A stretch of DNA of 64,000 nucleotides from CAVWDI01 sp963793095 (GTDB lineage Bacteria > Chloroflexota > Anaerolineae > Anaerolineales > UBA4823). The DNA is taken from NCBI GenBank assembly GCA_963793095.1, contig CAWBYY010000002.1:620001-684000 (forward strand), given 5' to 3'. Positions 1 to 9,208 of this stretch are shown here, one piece after another; positions within the stretch are counted from its first letter, which is position 1; the number at the start of each line of letters is the position of its first letter. Under the pieces are notes generated by a model. It saw nothing but the letters and a program-made list of their open reading frames with translations. It was not told where the DNA came from and searched no databases. Made by a program: the position numbers and the translations under genes.

Positions 1-216
1 TTCGCCTGCATTTACGTTCTCCAGGTACTTCTTGGCATACAATTTTTTCAAGTTACGTTTTTGAAATTTGACCGAATCCGCACCCGCTTCAACTGCGACG
101 TCTATTAATTGCAGCGCCAGCTCGAGGATCCCGTTATGGTTGACCCCGATCTCGGCGATAATGTATGAAGGCTGTCCATCTCCGATGGTACGATTTCCGA
201 TTTTTATTTCGGACAT
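1..216 (-). CDS. neuB: N-acetylneuraminate synthase family protein (NeuB-like), N-terminal part
   Basis: The first 72 codons of a NeuB/SpsE-type synthase, which condenses phosphoenolpyruvate with an N-acetylhexosamine to make a nonulosonic acid; the rest lies beyond the window edge. The start ATG at 216-214 is preceded by a good AAGGAG ribosome site. The residues read MSEIKIGNRTIG, then a YIIAEIGVNHNG stretch typical of the TIM-barrel entrance of the family, then GADSVKFQKR. It is distinct from the complete NeuB-like gene at 11208-12275, so this locus carries two paralogues. It follows the NeuA-like gene by about 55 bp on the same strand and probably belongs to the same transcription unit. 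The exact product (sialic, legionaminic or pseudaminic acid) cannot be told from this fragment. Confidence 0.88.
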   Translation of the reverse strand, partial: MSEIKIGNRTIGDGQPSYIIAEIGVNHNGILELALQLIDVAVEAGADSVKFQKRNLKKLYAKKYLENVNAGE

Positions 217-271
217 AGGATTTCTCCTTATTGAGCGATTTTGTATATAGGTAGAAAGACGGAATATTTAA

Positions 272-1024
272 TTATTTGATCCTGAATCCCAGGTCTTCGA
301 ATTTGATGTCTCCGTTTTCGATTAAACACTCAGCGCGCTGCCAGTCATCCGGAGAATCGATATCGATCCATTCATCTGGGTTAATTATCAGGGGCATGAT
401 CCAGTCACCGGTCATGGAATTTTTAATAGTCACTGTTCTCGCCCATGCCGCATCGACGTATCCAGTCTGCCAGTAAACATCAGGCAGTGCCTGGCGGGGC
501 AGGTTGTAGGGTTCGGAATACTCGGTTTCCATTATCGGCTGCATGAATCCATCCGGTTTTATGTACCACATCTTGAACGGATTCTGAAAAGGGATACAAA
601 CAGTTCGGATTGAATCTGCTTCGGGCCGGGAAATTAACCGGTAAACTGCCTCATCGATATGGCTGACGCGCCGGAAAGGGGAGGTAGGCCGTAACTGCAC
701 AAAGATATCCGGCTGGTAGTTCTCATTCTCCTTCAGCCATTGCAGCGCGTGTGTGTATACTGGGAGGTCAGGTGTGTCATCCCGGGCTAATTCAGCGGGT
801 CGGATAAATGGTACCTGGGCTCCATACTGTTGTGATAGATTCGCAATTTCGGAATCATCTGTTGATACAATTGTGCGGGTAACAGTCTTTGCCGCAAGGC
901 TTGCCGCGATGCTGTAAGCGATCAGGGGATGTCCGGCAAATAGTCGTATATTTTTACGGGGGATGCTTTTTGATCCACCCCGGGCAGGGATAATGGTGAG
1001 GACTTCAGTCACCAGGCTGTCCAT
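272..1024 (-). CDS. neuA: acylneuraminate cytidylyltransferase (CMP-nonulosonate synthetase)
   Basis: A 250-residue enzyme of the NeuA/LegF/PtmB family, which activates a nonulosonic acid with CTP to give a CMP-sugar for glycosyltransferases. The N-terminal nucleotide-binding motif IIPARGGSK (R15-K19) followed by PRKNI is diagnostic, as is QLRPTSPFR near residue 110. Its ATG lies inside the last codons of the upstream SDR gene (16 bp overlap), so the two are translationally coupled, and a NeuB-like gene follows directly. SDR plus cytidylyltransferase side by side recalls the ptmA-ptmB pair of Campylobacter legionaminic acid synthesis (family knowledge; the product here is inferred). A GTG a few codons downstream is an alternative start. 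Confidence 0.88.
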   Translation of the reverse strand: MDSLVTEVLTIIPARGGSKSIPRKNIRLFAGHPLIAYSIAASLAAKTVTRTIVSTDDSEIANLSQQYGAQVPFIRPAELARDDTPDLPVYTHALQWLKENENYQPDIFVQLRPTSPFRRVSHIDEAVYRLISRPEADSIRTVCIPFQNPFKMWYIKPDGFMQPIMETEYSEPYNLPRQALPDVYWQTGYVDAAWARTVTIKNSMTGDWIMPLIINPDEWIDIDSPDDWQRAECLIENGDIKFEDLGFRIK

Positions 1025-1875
1025 CCGCCGTCCACCACAAGGTTCGCTCCAGTCATGTACTTTGAGGCATCCGAGGCCAGAAACAGCAGGGCGCCGTTCA
1101 TCTCATCCCTGGCTGCCATCCGTCCAAGAATTGTCCTGGCGGAATAAGCATGGACAAAACTGTCCTCATGATCGTTGAATACACCACCGGGAGAGAGTGC
1201 ATTCACCCGGATGTTTTTTCCTGCGTAGTAAGCGGCCAGATAGCGGGTAAGCCCGAGTATTCCAGCCTTAGTAACGGAATAATATGCTGGCTTGTATTGA
1301 GGCGGGGAATCAGGGGTTTTATAAATTCTCTGATCCGGCCCAGCGATTCCATATATTGAGGAGATATTTATTATAACTCCGCCGCCCTGCGCTAACATGC
1401 GTTTTCCAACTTCCTGGCAGCAGATAAATGCGCTCGTCAGGTTCACTTCAATGGCTGTTCGCCAGGATTCAAGCGGGTATTCCTCAAACGAGGCTGTCAT
1501 ATTTTCTGCAGCCGTCTTTTCTTTATTTATGGAGGTATGCTGCGGGTCAAACTTCGGATCCATCGCAGCGCTGTTTACGAGAATGTTTACACTTCCGAAT
1601 GCATCCACAGTTCTGGACACAATCTCTCGGACAGATTCCGGTTTAGTTGAATCAGTTTGAACAGGGATAACCTGAAAACCTTTTCCAGATAGAGTATCAG
1701 CCAGGTTCTGGGCAGCTCTGATATTTAAATCAGCAATGGTTACCTGAGCCCCGGCCTCAGCCAGGGTTCGACAAAATTCAGCTCCTAGCAACCCGGCGCC
1801 GCCGGTCACAATCGCGCTCAAACCAGATAAAGAGAATTTATTAAAAATGTGCTGGTTATTTATTATCCTGTTCAT
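1009..1875 (-). CDS. SDR family oxidoreductase (PtmA-like)
   Basis: A 288-residue short-chain dehydrogenase/reductase. The Rossmann motif TGGAGLLG is at residues 24-31, NSAA follows near residue 107, and the catalytic YSVTK is near residue 200; the tail ends MTGANLVVDGGW, usual for classical SDRs that form tetramers. Sitting immediately before a NeuA-type gene and a NeuB-type gene, it most likely modifies a precursor of a nonulosonic acid, as PtmA does in Campylobacter. That role is inference from position. The start at 1875 has only a weak ribosome site; the family usually has a shorter N-terminus than the 20 residues before the Rossmann strand seen here, so a later start is possible. Confidence 0.85.
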   Translation of the reverse strand: MNRIINNQHIFNKFSLSGLSAIVTGGAGLLGAEFCRTLAEAGAQVTIADLNIRAAQNLADTLSGKGFQVIPVQTDSTKPESVREIVSRTVDAFGSVNILVNSAAMDPKFDPQHTSINKEKTAAENMTASFEEYPLESWRTAIEVNLTSAFICCQEVGKRMLAQGGGVIINISSIYGIAGPDQRIYKTPDSPPQYKPAYYSVTKAGILGLTRYLAAYYAGKNIRVNALSPGGVFNDHEDSFVHAYSARTILGRMAARDEMNGALLFLASDASKYMTGANLVVDGGWTAW

Positions 1876-1937
1876 AGTTCAGCCGCTTTTTTCTATGAAG
1901 TTCTATTTACCCGCAATAATTTATATATTGAGGGTTG

Positions 1938-3731
1938 TTATTCGGTTTTTGCCAGCTCTGCCTCGTTAACGATCTCTTTAGTTTGTTGGTTATTGGGCGA
2001 ATCGCCATCGGGTGTGATGAACCCACATTGCATGAGATAGTCGATGATTTTGTGTGCATTAGTAAGTGGGTCTATTTTTACAGTTTCAATTTGAATTTCC
2101 GGATCAACTGGTTCCTCATATGGATCATCAACACCGGTAAACCCTGTTATCTGGCCGCGGCGAGCGCGAGCGTACAATCCTTTTACATCGCGTTCCTCAC
2201 AAACCTCAATTGGTGTATTCACATAGACCTCAATAAAATGATCGTCTCCCACCATTTTACGGGCTTCGTTTCGGGTGGCGCGGTAAGGGCTGATCGCAGC
2301 GCATATCACTGTTCCGCCATGCCGGGCGATCTCTCCAGCGACAAAACCAATCCGCAGGATGTTTGTGTCCCGGTCTTCTCTGGAGAAACCAAGTCCCTTT
2401 GAGAGATGGGTTCGAACCACATCGCCATCAAGCAGGGTTACCTGTCGGCCGCTTTCGAGCAGCAGCGAGGTCAGCACTTCGGCAGTCGTGGATTTTCCCG
2501 AACCACTTAAACCGGTAAACCAGATGCAGAACCCCTGCTTGCTGCGGGGGGGATACATCTCCTGAAGGATGTTTGCGGTTTCAATTCGGGTATACCAATC
2601 GGGGAGGAGTTCTCCTTTTGCCAGGAAATCTTCTCTGACTTTTGTTCCGGATATCGAAAAAACTCGAGCGCCTTCCGGTATTTTGTTATTTTCTTCGTAG
2701 CGCTCCTCGTCTGCAAGATACACAAGCTCCTTAAATTCTACGGGTTGAACCCCGATTTCATCAGCGTACTGCGTTACCATTGCCTGGGCTTCATATGGGC
2801 CGTAGAATGGCTTGCCCTGGCTGTCGCTTCCAGGACCGGCGTGGTCTCTTCCGACTATAAAATGGGTTGCGCCGTAATTGCGGCGGATGATTGCATGCCA
2901 CAGCGCCTCCCGCGGCCCAGCCATGCGCATAGCTAACGGCAGCAAACTGAGCAGGGTTTTATCCCTGTCATAATAGTTTTCATACAGTGTCCGGTAGGTG
3001 CGTACTCTTGTGTAATGGTCAACGTCCCCTGGTTTTGTCATCCCAACAACAGGGTGAATCAGCAGGCTACCGTTAAACTCATCTGCAGCGCGTTTGGTGA
3101 GTTCTTCATGTATCCGGTGCATCGGATTACGGGTTTGAAAGGCGACGACATTTTTGTTTCCCATTTCCTCCAACCGGGACCGGACTTCACCCGGAGTCAG
3201 GCGCAGGCGAATAAAATCGTGGTAGACAGGCAAATTGAGAACCTTGATTTCACCTGTCACGTATACTTTGCCCCACCGAACCATCTCTGAAATCAGTGGG
3301 TGTTTAGGGTCTGTGGTGCCGAGCACCAGCCTTGACTCTCGTAACGGGTCCCAGTGAAATACATCCTCGATCTGCATGACCGCCAGGGTGTTATTGCGTG
3401 AATCGCTCAGGGTGATCTGTTCGCTCCAGGTCGGCATCGCATCTTCATCAACAGGCAGAGTGATCGGAATCGGAAAGAGCACTCCATTCTTAAAGCGCAT
3501 TTCGGTAAGGACTCTTTCATAGTCTTCTTTACCTATAAACCTATCAAGCGGAGAAAACGCGCCTGTAGCAAGAAGTTCGAGGTCGCAGAGTGAACGCTCC
3601 GATATCCGTACAGAAGGAAGCCGGTTCGAGCGAGCCAGTAATTCCTGCCGCTCATCATCCCCCACCATTAGATTGATTAAATCGCCTCCATAAGGGTCAA
3701 TCAATGTATTCTTTGTTGTCTTGTTGGTCAT
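1938..3731 (-). CDS. sat-cysC: bifunctional sulfate adenylyltransferase / adenylylsulfate kinase
   Basis: A 597-residue fusion that makes PAPS, the activated sulfate donor, in two steps. The N-terminal ATP sulfurylase (about residues 1-395) has the nucleotide-binding QTRNPMHRIH motif near residue 200 and GRDHAGPG near 300. The C-terminal APS kinase has Walker A GLSGSGKST near residue 410, followed by LDGDVVR and a GFSREDR loop. ATG at 3731 with AGGAG about ten bases upstream is preferred over an in-frame TTG one codon earlier. Together with sulfotransferases at 4792-5832 and 51363-52250, this argues for sulfation of the surface glycan and not for cysteine assimilation; no APS/PAPS reductase is present in the window. 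An extended -10 promoter lies about 60 bp upstream. Confidence 0.95.
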   Translation of the reverse strand: MTNKTTKNTLIDPYGGDLINLMVGDDERQELLARSNRLPSVRISERSLCDLELLATGAFSPLDRFIGKEDYERVLTEMRFKNGVLFPIPITLPVDEDAMPTWSEQITLSDSRNNTLAVMQIEDVFHWDPLRESRLVLGTTDPKHPLISEMVRWGKVYVTGEIKVLNLPVYHDFIRLRLTPGEVRSRLEEMGNKNVVAFQTRNPMHRIHEELTKRAADEFNGSLLIHPVVGMTKPGDVDHYTRVRTYRTLYENYYDRDKTLLSLLPLAMRMAGPREALWHAIIRRNYGATHFIVGRDHAGPGSDSQGKPFYGPYEAQAMVTQYADEIGVQPVEFKELVYLADEERYEENNKIPEGARVFSISGTKVREDFLAKGELLPDWYTRIETANILQEMYPPRSKQGFCIWFTGLSGSGKSTTAEVLTSLLLESGRQVTLLDGDVVRTHLSKGLGFSREDRDTNILRIGFVAGEIARHGGTVICAAISPYRATRNEARKMVGDDHFIEVYVNTPIEVCEERDVKGLYARARRGQITGFTGVDDPYEEPVDPEIQIETVKIDPLTNAHKIIDYLMQCGFITPDGDSPNNQQTKEIVNEAELAKTE

Positions 3732-3789
3732 CAAAAAAATGCTCCTGATAGTCTGAGTTTAATGTCACATTGTGTAAAACAAAACCGCA

Positions 3790-3798
3790 ATTATAGCA
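3790..3798 (-). promoter_or_regulatory. extended -10 promoter before the sat-cysC fusion
   Basis: On the minus strand the bases read TGCTATAAT, a consensus extended -10 element, inside the spacer just upstream of the sulfate-activation gene (start 3731). No convincing -35 is visible 17 bp further up, as is common for extended -10 promoters. A leader of roughly 50 bases would result. It could give the PAPS-forming gene and the genes below it expression independent of the long upstream operon. Confidence 0.5.
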
Positions 3799-3803
3799 AA
3801 AAA

Positions 3804-4790
3804 TTACAGAAGGATTTCATTCCCATGTTTTTGAGAGTTCAATGCTGCAAGGCTGATTTTTAATGCCGCTATTCCATCATCGAGGGTACAGGCAGGTGTA
3901 TCCCTACCCTGTATAACAGAGATAAAATGGCGCATTTCAGCCATAAACAAGTCATTGCGCGAGAATCCTTTGGGTGGGGGGGATTCCTGCCATACACCTT
4001 TGGAAGCCTGGTAAAGGTGGACGACTCCTTCGGCATTATCCCAACGAATAGTGCCTTCTGTCCCAACAGCCTGCAGGTTGTGTACAGGGGGTTTCTGGCA
4101 GTAATCGAGGTGAACGCTCCCCAGGACTCCGCTGGAAAACCGCAGTCCTATTTCAGCCGTATCTTCAACATCGAGTTCCAGATCGCTCAATTTGGCTGTA
4201 AAAGCCCATACACTATCGACGTCGCCAAACAGCCAGCGCAGGTAGTCAAGAGAGTGGCAGAGCGTTAGAACCACACCGCCTCCCAATTCAGCCCGAGCGC
4301 TGTACCCCAGACGGTAATCTTCCCAGGGGTGCCAGCCGGGCAGGTACTCACCCCAATGTGAATGGACCGATATTGGACTGCCGATATCCCCTTGTTTAAT
4401 GAATTGTTTTAACTTCCTGAGGCCTGGATGAAAGCGATATTGGAATGCTGTAAAAAATTGACCGCCCCCCATACGAACAGCAGTTTCTAATTCGTCAATT
4501 CGATTCATACTGTTGGAGATGGGTTTTTCCATAAAGATATGGCAGCCCATATCGGCTGCCGGTATTGCAACATCCAGGTGTAATGAGGTTGGGTTCGAGA
4601 TGATAACAGCGTCCGGTCGATGGGATAATGCAGCCAGGAGGTCCGTCTCAAATGGGAGGTTATGATCGTGATCGGTTGGTTGCGTACTTTTGAATGTCCT
4701 GTAAAGGACGATATCCTCCTGGCCCAGGGTTATTAAATTCTGCAGGTGGCGGCGCCCGATTGAACCCAAACCAGCGATAAGGAATCTCAT
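3804..4790 (-). CDS. Gfo/Idh/MocA family oxidoreductase
   Basis: A 328-residue NAD(P)-dependent sugar oxidoreductase. The Rossmann motif GLGSIG is at residues 7-12 and the family EKP motif at 88-90, followed by a C-terminal alpha/beta domain. The reading frame is open further upstream into the sulfotransferase gene, but the start MRFLIAGLG at 4790 puts the Rossmann strand at the very N-terminus, as usual, and leaves one base between the two genes. Homologous enzymes act on nucleotide sugars (for example in UDP-sugar 2- or 3-oxidation), and members frequently accompany NeuB/NeuA-type genes. The substrate here is not determinable from sequence. Confidence 0.88.
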   Translation of the reverse strand: MRFLIAGLGSIGRRHLQNLITLGQEDIVLYRTFKSTQPTDHDHNLPFETDLLAALSHRPDAVIISNPTSLHLDVAIPAADMGCHIFMEKPISNSMNRIDELETAVRMGGGQFFTAFQYRFHPGLRKLKQFIKQGDIGSPISVHSHWGEYLPGWHPWEDYRLGYSARAELGGGVVLTLCHSLDYLRWLFGDVDSVWAFTAKLSDLELDVEDTAEIGLRFSSGVLGSVHLDYCQKPPVHNLQAVGTEGTIRWDNAEGVVHLYQASKGVWQESPPPKGFSRNDLFMAEMRHFISVIQGRDTPACTLDDGIAALKISLAALNSQKHGNEILL

Positions 4791-4791
4791 T

Positions 4792-5832
4792 TCAGATGTA
4801 TCCCCAGTTTTTAAGTGTAACGCCGGCTGTTTCTTCAAAAACCCTGCGGTCATTTTTAGTGAAATATTGTTCCCAGGAACCGCGCTTTCCTTTTTGAAGA
4901 GCGCTGGCGATATCGCCAGCTTTTTTATTCTGCCATTCTGCATCCGGGTTGCTCTGCATTTCGATTGTGATTTGCCCGGTGATATCGGTTTGTGGATCAC
5001 CGGCATTTAAAAAATCCCAAACCAGCAGGAGTTCTTTTGAAGGATCCTCAAGCAGATTTTCGTATTTCAATGTATAAAACCGGTCTTTGAACAGCGCTTC
5101 TCCTTTTTGAACCGTTTCACGTACATTAAGATCCCAGCCCAGCGCTGCCTTGCGCAAGCCTTTTTCTATAAAAATGGAATGATTCCCGTTGATAAAAAAT
5201 TCTGGGTTCTTGATAAAAGATTCACGAATTTTCCAATCATCCCTGGAAAGGTGCTGGGTAGCGTCAATAAATGATTGAAAACGGTGTGAAACCACGGCAT
5301 CCCGCCCGTCACGAATGATATAAATCAAACATGCATCCGGATATATATTATGCAGAAGTGTAACCGCTCTCCCGTTCAGCAGGCTGTTTGGGCTCTTATC
5401 GCCGACAATCGATTTTCCGAGCTTGCGGGCTTCACGTTCGAGCATAAAATCGGCTGTTGCTCTTAATATCACCGGGGAAGGATTTTTGCTACGATTCCAG
5501 CGGTTGCTTCTGCGGGTTAACCAGCTTTGTATTTCATTATCAGAGACCAGGGACTGCAGCAAGGGAGGTCGGGTGAAGAAATGCCCCTGGTAATTGCAGT
5601 GGACTTTGTAATGTAATCTGATCAGCCTTGTCAGCAGAGTAGTGCCGGAGCGGGCATGTCCGAAAATAAAAAATTTTTCCATGGGGAAAAAGGTTTTCGC
5701 TTCCACAATTTCCTCATCTGTAATCGCCGGGATGTCGAGAAACTGGTCTCGTGCCACCTGTCCGGGAGGCAGGCGTCCATTGAGAAGATAGCGAACAGTG
5801 GCAGAAAGTCGACTTTTAGATATGTGCGCCAT
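4792..5832 (-). CDS. PAPS-dependent sulfotransferase
   Basis: A 346-residue sulfotransferase-fold protein. The 5'-phosphosulfate-binding loop GHARSGTT lies at residues 58-65, and the 3'-phosphate-binding segment IIRDGRDAVVS lies near residue 175. It would transfer sulfate from PAPS to a sugar hydroxyl, presumably on the polysaccharide built by this locus. It overlaps the upstream glycosyltransferase gene by 17 bp and abuts the Gfo/Idh gene, so it is co-translated within the operon. The PAPS-forming fusion is only one gene away, which strongly supports the functional call; the acceptor is unknown. Confidence 0.88.
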   Translation of the reverse strand: MAHISKSRLSATVRYLLNGRLPPGQVARDQFLDIPAITDEEIVEAKTFFPMEKFFIFGHARSGTTLLTRLIRLHYKVHCNYQGHFFTRPPLLQSLVSDNEIQSWLTRRSNRWNRSKNPSPVILRATADFMLEREARKLGKSIVGDKSPNSLLNGRAVTLLHNIYPDACLIYIIRDGRDAVVSHRFQSFIDATQHLSRDDWKIRESFIKNPEFFINGNHSIFIEKGLRKAALGWDLNVRETVQKGEALFKDRFYTLKYENLLEDPSKELLLVWDFLNAGDPQTDITGQITIEMQSNPDAEWQNKKAGDIASALQKGKRGSWEQYFTKNDRRVFEETAGVTLKNWGYI

Positions 5833-7261
5833 GTTTATTTGTCATTCGTTCAATAATGATTTCGGCTGTTCGCTTACCCGCGCTGCCATCGGTATAAGTG
5901 CACTCATCCTTGATGAATGATGTTCGGGCCTCCTGATCGATCCCCGGGTTATCCAGGTAAAAGTTGAGCGTTTCTGCCAGTTGCTGCTCGGTAAGAACCT
6001 CCCGACCAGCGCCTGAATTGCGAAAGCGGGAATGAGTCGGCCAGCCCCCTATCTTTGAGAGAGGCAGGGTATATTTTCCCGGCCACCCGGTTGGCGAGTC
6101 GATGCAAACACTTACCACGGGGACTCCATGGGCTGAGGCTTCCACAACCATAGTCGAGTAAACGGTGGTAAAAACATCTGAATACGCCATCATCGAAGAT
6201 TTCTCAGGCATATCTTCACCAGAATAATGGCCTAATGAACCTCCAAGCGGGACCGGTTCAACGACATGAATGTCTGGTTCATTTTTGGCCAGCGACCGGA
6301 TCTGCTCTCTTTCATCAATAAACCGGGGTACATCCAGGAAATGGTTAGGATGGAAGCGGATGAGCAACTGGCTGGGCTTGTTCAGCTTTTGCGAAGCAAC
6401 AATGCGGGCCAGCGTTTCTATATTCTGGATATTGGGTGAAAATGAAATAAAACTGCATGCGTATGAAATTAATTTTTTCTCCGGGTCCAGGTTATGCAGG
6501 CGGAAGTAATCCTCTCTTGGCATCAACCATTCACGCCGGAAATATCCATCATAAGAAGGTATGCCCCCAATGTGAACATCCTCTGGAGACCAATCCGCAC
6601 CGTTTACCAGCTCTTCTTTTTGAATCTGCGACCAGCAAGTGACCCAGTCCACCGGCGCGCCAGGTAGACTGTAACTGCTGGTGTTATCCCAGCCGACGAT
6701 GACTGCGCCGGTGGGAACCCCGGCTCTGTCGGCTTCCCGCAGCAGGTAGCGGTCCCAGCGCCACCCTGGAGTGCTGGCAAGCACCAGATCCGGCTTGTAA
6801 CGTTCGAAAAGGTCAGTGTATAGATTATCTGTGTAGCGGTTTTGAAGGTTCTTAAGAAATTCCCGGGCAGCATGCGAATTGCGCAGCAGCCATACCACTC
6901 CTCTCATCAGCGGAAATAATTTCTTCCGGCGGCTGTGTGCTTCATCTTCCACCTGGTTGATGTAACCATCAACTGCCTGCAGGTTAATCCGGTTCGATGC
7001 GCCGGCACGGCGCAGAAAATCAAGCCACCACTGGTTTGAATAATCCACCTGTTGGAAAAAAGTTTTTGCCTCGTTCAGCCTCAACCCCTCAAATTCCAGG
7101 CCGGGCCGTTTAAACCGTTTTTCGATTCCCTCCAGTATCATGTCATCACTGAAGAAAACAATTTCTACACCGGAATCCAGCAATGTGGGCACAAGGTCGC
7201 TTTGCAGAAAATAGATCACTGCCAGTCCATGGTCAGCGCTGATAAAAACACATTTACCCAT
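5816..7261 (-). CDS. GT-B fold glycosyltransferase-like protein (CDP-glycerol transferase / capsule type)
   Basis: A 481-residue protein without membrane segments. The N-terminal half looks like a Rossmann domain (KPDLVLASTPG, then AVIVGWDNTSSY). The C-terminal half carries LIRFHPNH, a motif seen in CDP-glycerol glycerophosphotransferase and capsule-synthesis proteins, then a stretch VVEASAHGVPVVSV that matches the donor-binding region of GT-B enzymes. I would place it in this broad superfamily without naming the donor. It sits between a GT2 gene (11 bp away) and the sulfotransferase (overlapping), consistent with a role in extending or capping the glycan. Confidence 0.7.
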   Translation of the reverse strand: MGKCVFISADHGLAVIYFLQSDLVPTLLDSGVEIVFFSDDMILEGIEKRFKRPGLEFEGLRLNEAKTFFQQVDYSNQWWLDFLRRAGASNRINLQAVDGYINQVEDEAHSRRKKLFPLMRGVVWLLRNSHAAREFLKNLQNRYTDNLYTDLFERYKPDLVLASTPGWRWDRYLLREADRAGVPTGAVIVGWDNTSSYSLPGAPVDWVTCWSQIQKEELVNGADWSPEDVHIGGIPSYDGYFRREWLMPREDYFRLHNLDPEKKLISYACSFISFSPNIQNIETLARIVASQKLNKPSQLLIRFHPNHFLDVPRFIDEREQIRSLAKNEPDIHVVEPVPLGGSLGHYSGEDMPEKSSMMAYSDVFTTVYSTMVVEASAHGVPVVSVCIDSPTGWPGKYTLPLSKIGGWPTHSRFRNSGAGREVLTEQQLAETLNFYLDNPGIDQEARTSFIKDECTYTDGSAGKRTAEIIIERMTNKHGAHI

Positions 7262-7271
7262 TTATTATTTT

Positions 7272-8265
7272 TTATGACCGGTAAAGTATCTCGAATGTAG
7301 CCCCATGAACCCACTGCAGGAAACGTCGAACCGGTTTTATATTCCAGAACCGGTGCTTGTTCTTTCGAGTGGGCTGCGGGTGAGTGGAAAAATCGGGATT
7401 ATGGGGGATTTCACTTCCAGAATGATCCATTTGAAAAGCGACGTTCATAAGATCATTACCCAAATGCTGTACCCACCATTTTTCAGTTGATAATCGCAAT
7501 AAGCCCCTGTCGTTTAAGGATTTGTCTAATAATCGAACCTGGCCCATCGGGCGTTGCAGAGGGGATTGGCAGAATGGACTTAAGCGTATCTTTTGCAGCG
7601 AGAAATTGGAAATGACCCGCGCCTGCATAGCACCTCAAGCCGCGATATTCAATAACATATTCCTTACAACTTTCAAAGTGGGCTCGTGCTTTTTGTTCTG
7701 AGTGTCCCAGGCTCTGGGCATGGCGCCAGTAATCCTCCCAGGGGAGCATCCCCCCGTATTCAAGTTTTGCTTCGGGATCACCTTCTGCCCACTCAATAGT
7801 ACTGGTCGAAAATTCCTCCGGACTCCACATCGGGATACCGGTTACCATCCCAACGTGAAGAAAGGTTTCGTAAACTTCAACCAGGGCACCCAGCCAGCCG
7901 GGATAGTGGTAGATGTCCGCATCGCTGTATGCAATAAGTTCTCCGGGAGCTGATCCGAAGATGAAATTCCACGCTCCTGCTTTTCCAATATTTTTCTCAG
8001 AAAGAACCAGATACTGGATTTCCCCGTGCTGGTGGGCGGTTCTCAGGAGATCTATGACCTCCTGGCAGCTGCCGTTATCAAATACCAGAAGGTCGTAGGG
8101 AATTCTTGTATTTTCGAAAATACTGCTGAGACATAATTTCAAAACATCCAGACTGTTGGAGTAGTATCCCTTCAGGAATGGGATATAAGATACAACCGCG
8201 ACAGTCACCCGTTCTGGTTTGGCGACGTACTCGATCGATTTTGCGGGATTCTGACCTGTTCGCAT
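7272..8265 (-). pseudogene. glycosyltransferase family 2, frameshifted near the 3' end
   Basis: The main frame starts at 8265 with a canonical GT2 fold: VAVVSYIPF, LVFDNGSC, then the DxD-like AYSDADIYHYPGW. It stops early at 7483. From about 7560 the adjacent frame continues the protein as RPMGQVRLLDKSLNDRG, LRLSTEKWWVQHLGND and so on to a stop at 7272, which is the usual C-terminus of this family and brings the gene to within 11 bp of the next start. Removing one base in the AA pair near 7554-7555 restores a single frame of about 330 residues. Either a sequencing error or recent inactivation. It starts 9 bp after the end of the preceding glycosyltransferase. Confidence 0.8.
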
Positions 8266-8274
8266 CGATACTGC

Positions 8275-9181
8275 CTACAGCGAGCCTGTGATACGGCGCC
8301 GCCAGCGTCGAAATTCGGCGGGAAAGATAACTGCGCGCTTTGCTTTTGTCGCCGTCAACAGGGGCTAGCAGTATTTCTAACCGGCGTAATGAACCTACAA
8401 GAGTGATTGGAGGGCGCTTTAGTTCGCCATCACACAGCTGTTTGTCGCTGTCCAGAACCATGTATAGATTTTGCCTCCCGCCGGCGAGATCCTCATTAAT
8501 ATACTGATTCGTCCTGCTCGTAATGCGGCTTTCCGCCTGGTAGATGGGCGTAATCATGATTTTGGTGCACTACTCTGTTTGATGGCGTAGCGTCGATGAC
8601 GGTCCAGTTATGCTTTTTTGCGCTGTAAATCATCCAGTTATCCCAGCCGGCGCGTCCAATTGCAAAATCCGGGATCTCCTCAAAAGGGGACGCGGATATA
8701 TAAAATAATCGCTACCAGCCGGGAGGTGCAGGGAGCCGGATTTCTCCACATCCGCGATAACCTTCAGGTCCCATCCGGGGGAGAAATTTATGGGATATTC
8801 AATATCCAGGTCCCAGCGTTGACCGATAATTAGAAATTGTTTTTCGATCGCAGAGACCTGTTTGAGGGTGTCTAAAAATTCTGGAAGCAGGATGATGTCC
8901 GCATTGACATATGCCAGATACGGGCTGGCTGCTGCCTGGTGAGCGAGTGCAAAAATCGAACTGACCAGAGGGGTGCCGCTGCTGTTCCTCTCTACATCCG
9001 GTATATATTCAACCGGGAATTCAGAAGCGATATCGTTCACCCCAGGTTCATCCCCAATCAGGATTACGTTAATACCTTCTCCGACATTCAACCATGAACG
9101 GATCGCATTTCTTTGTATCAGGTCTATGTGGGGATCCGTAAAAGGTTTGGGAGCGCTGAAAATGGTCAGAAAGGGTTTCAT
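8275..9181 (-). pseudogene. glycosyltransferase, broken by three frameshifts
   Basis: Start at 9181 (MKPFLTIFSAPKPF), with AYVNADIILLPEF as donor-site region. The opening frame runs to a premature stop at 8630. After the C4T4 run at 8682-8689 the next frame continues as EEIPDFAIGRAGWDNWMIY and HQNHDYAHLPGG, hallmark segments of this transferase family. A second shift near 8490-8510 moves to the frame reading NEDLAGGRQNLYMVLDSD. A third at the G4 run 8361-8364 moves to PLLTATKAKRAVIFPAEF and RRWRRRITGSL, ending at a TAG at 8275-8277, 9 bp before the next gene. The corrected protein is about 300 residues. All three events are single-base changes. Confidence 0.78.
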
Positions 9182-9208
9182 AAAAATATTTTGGTTATCT
9201 GTGAAGGT

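Noticed and set aside
8078..8557. A 159-codon frame on the minus strand as a separate small gene
   Set aside because: Its middle part is the frame-shifted continuation of the 9181-8275 glycosyltransferase, and its end runs 190 bp into the next gene in the wrong frame.
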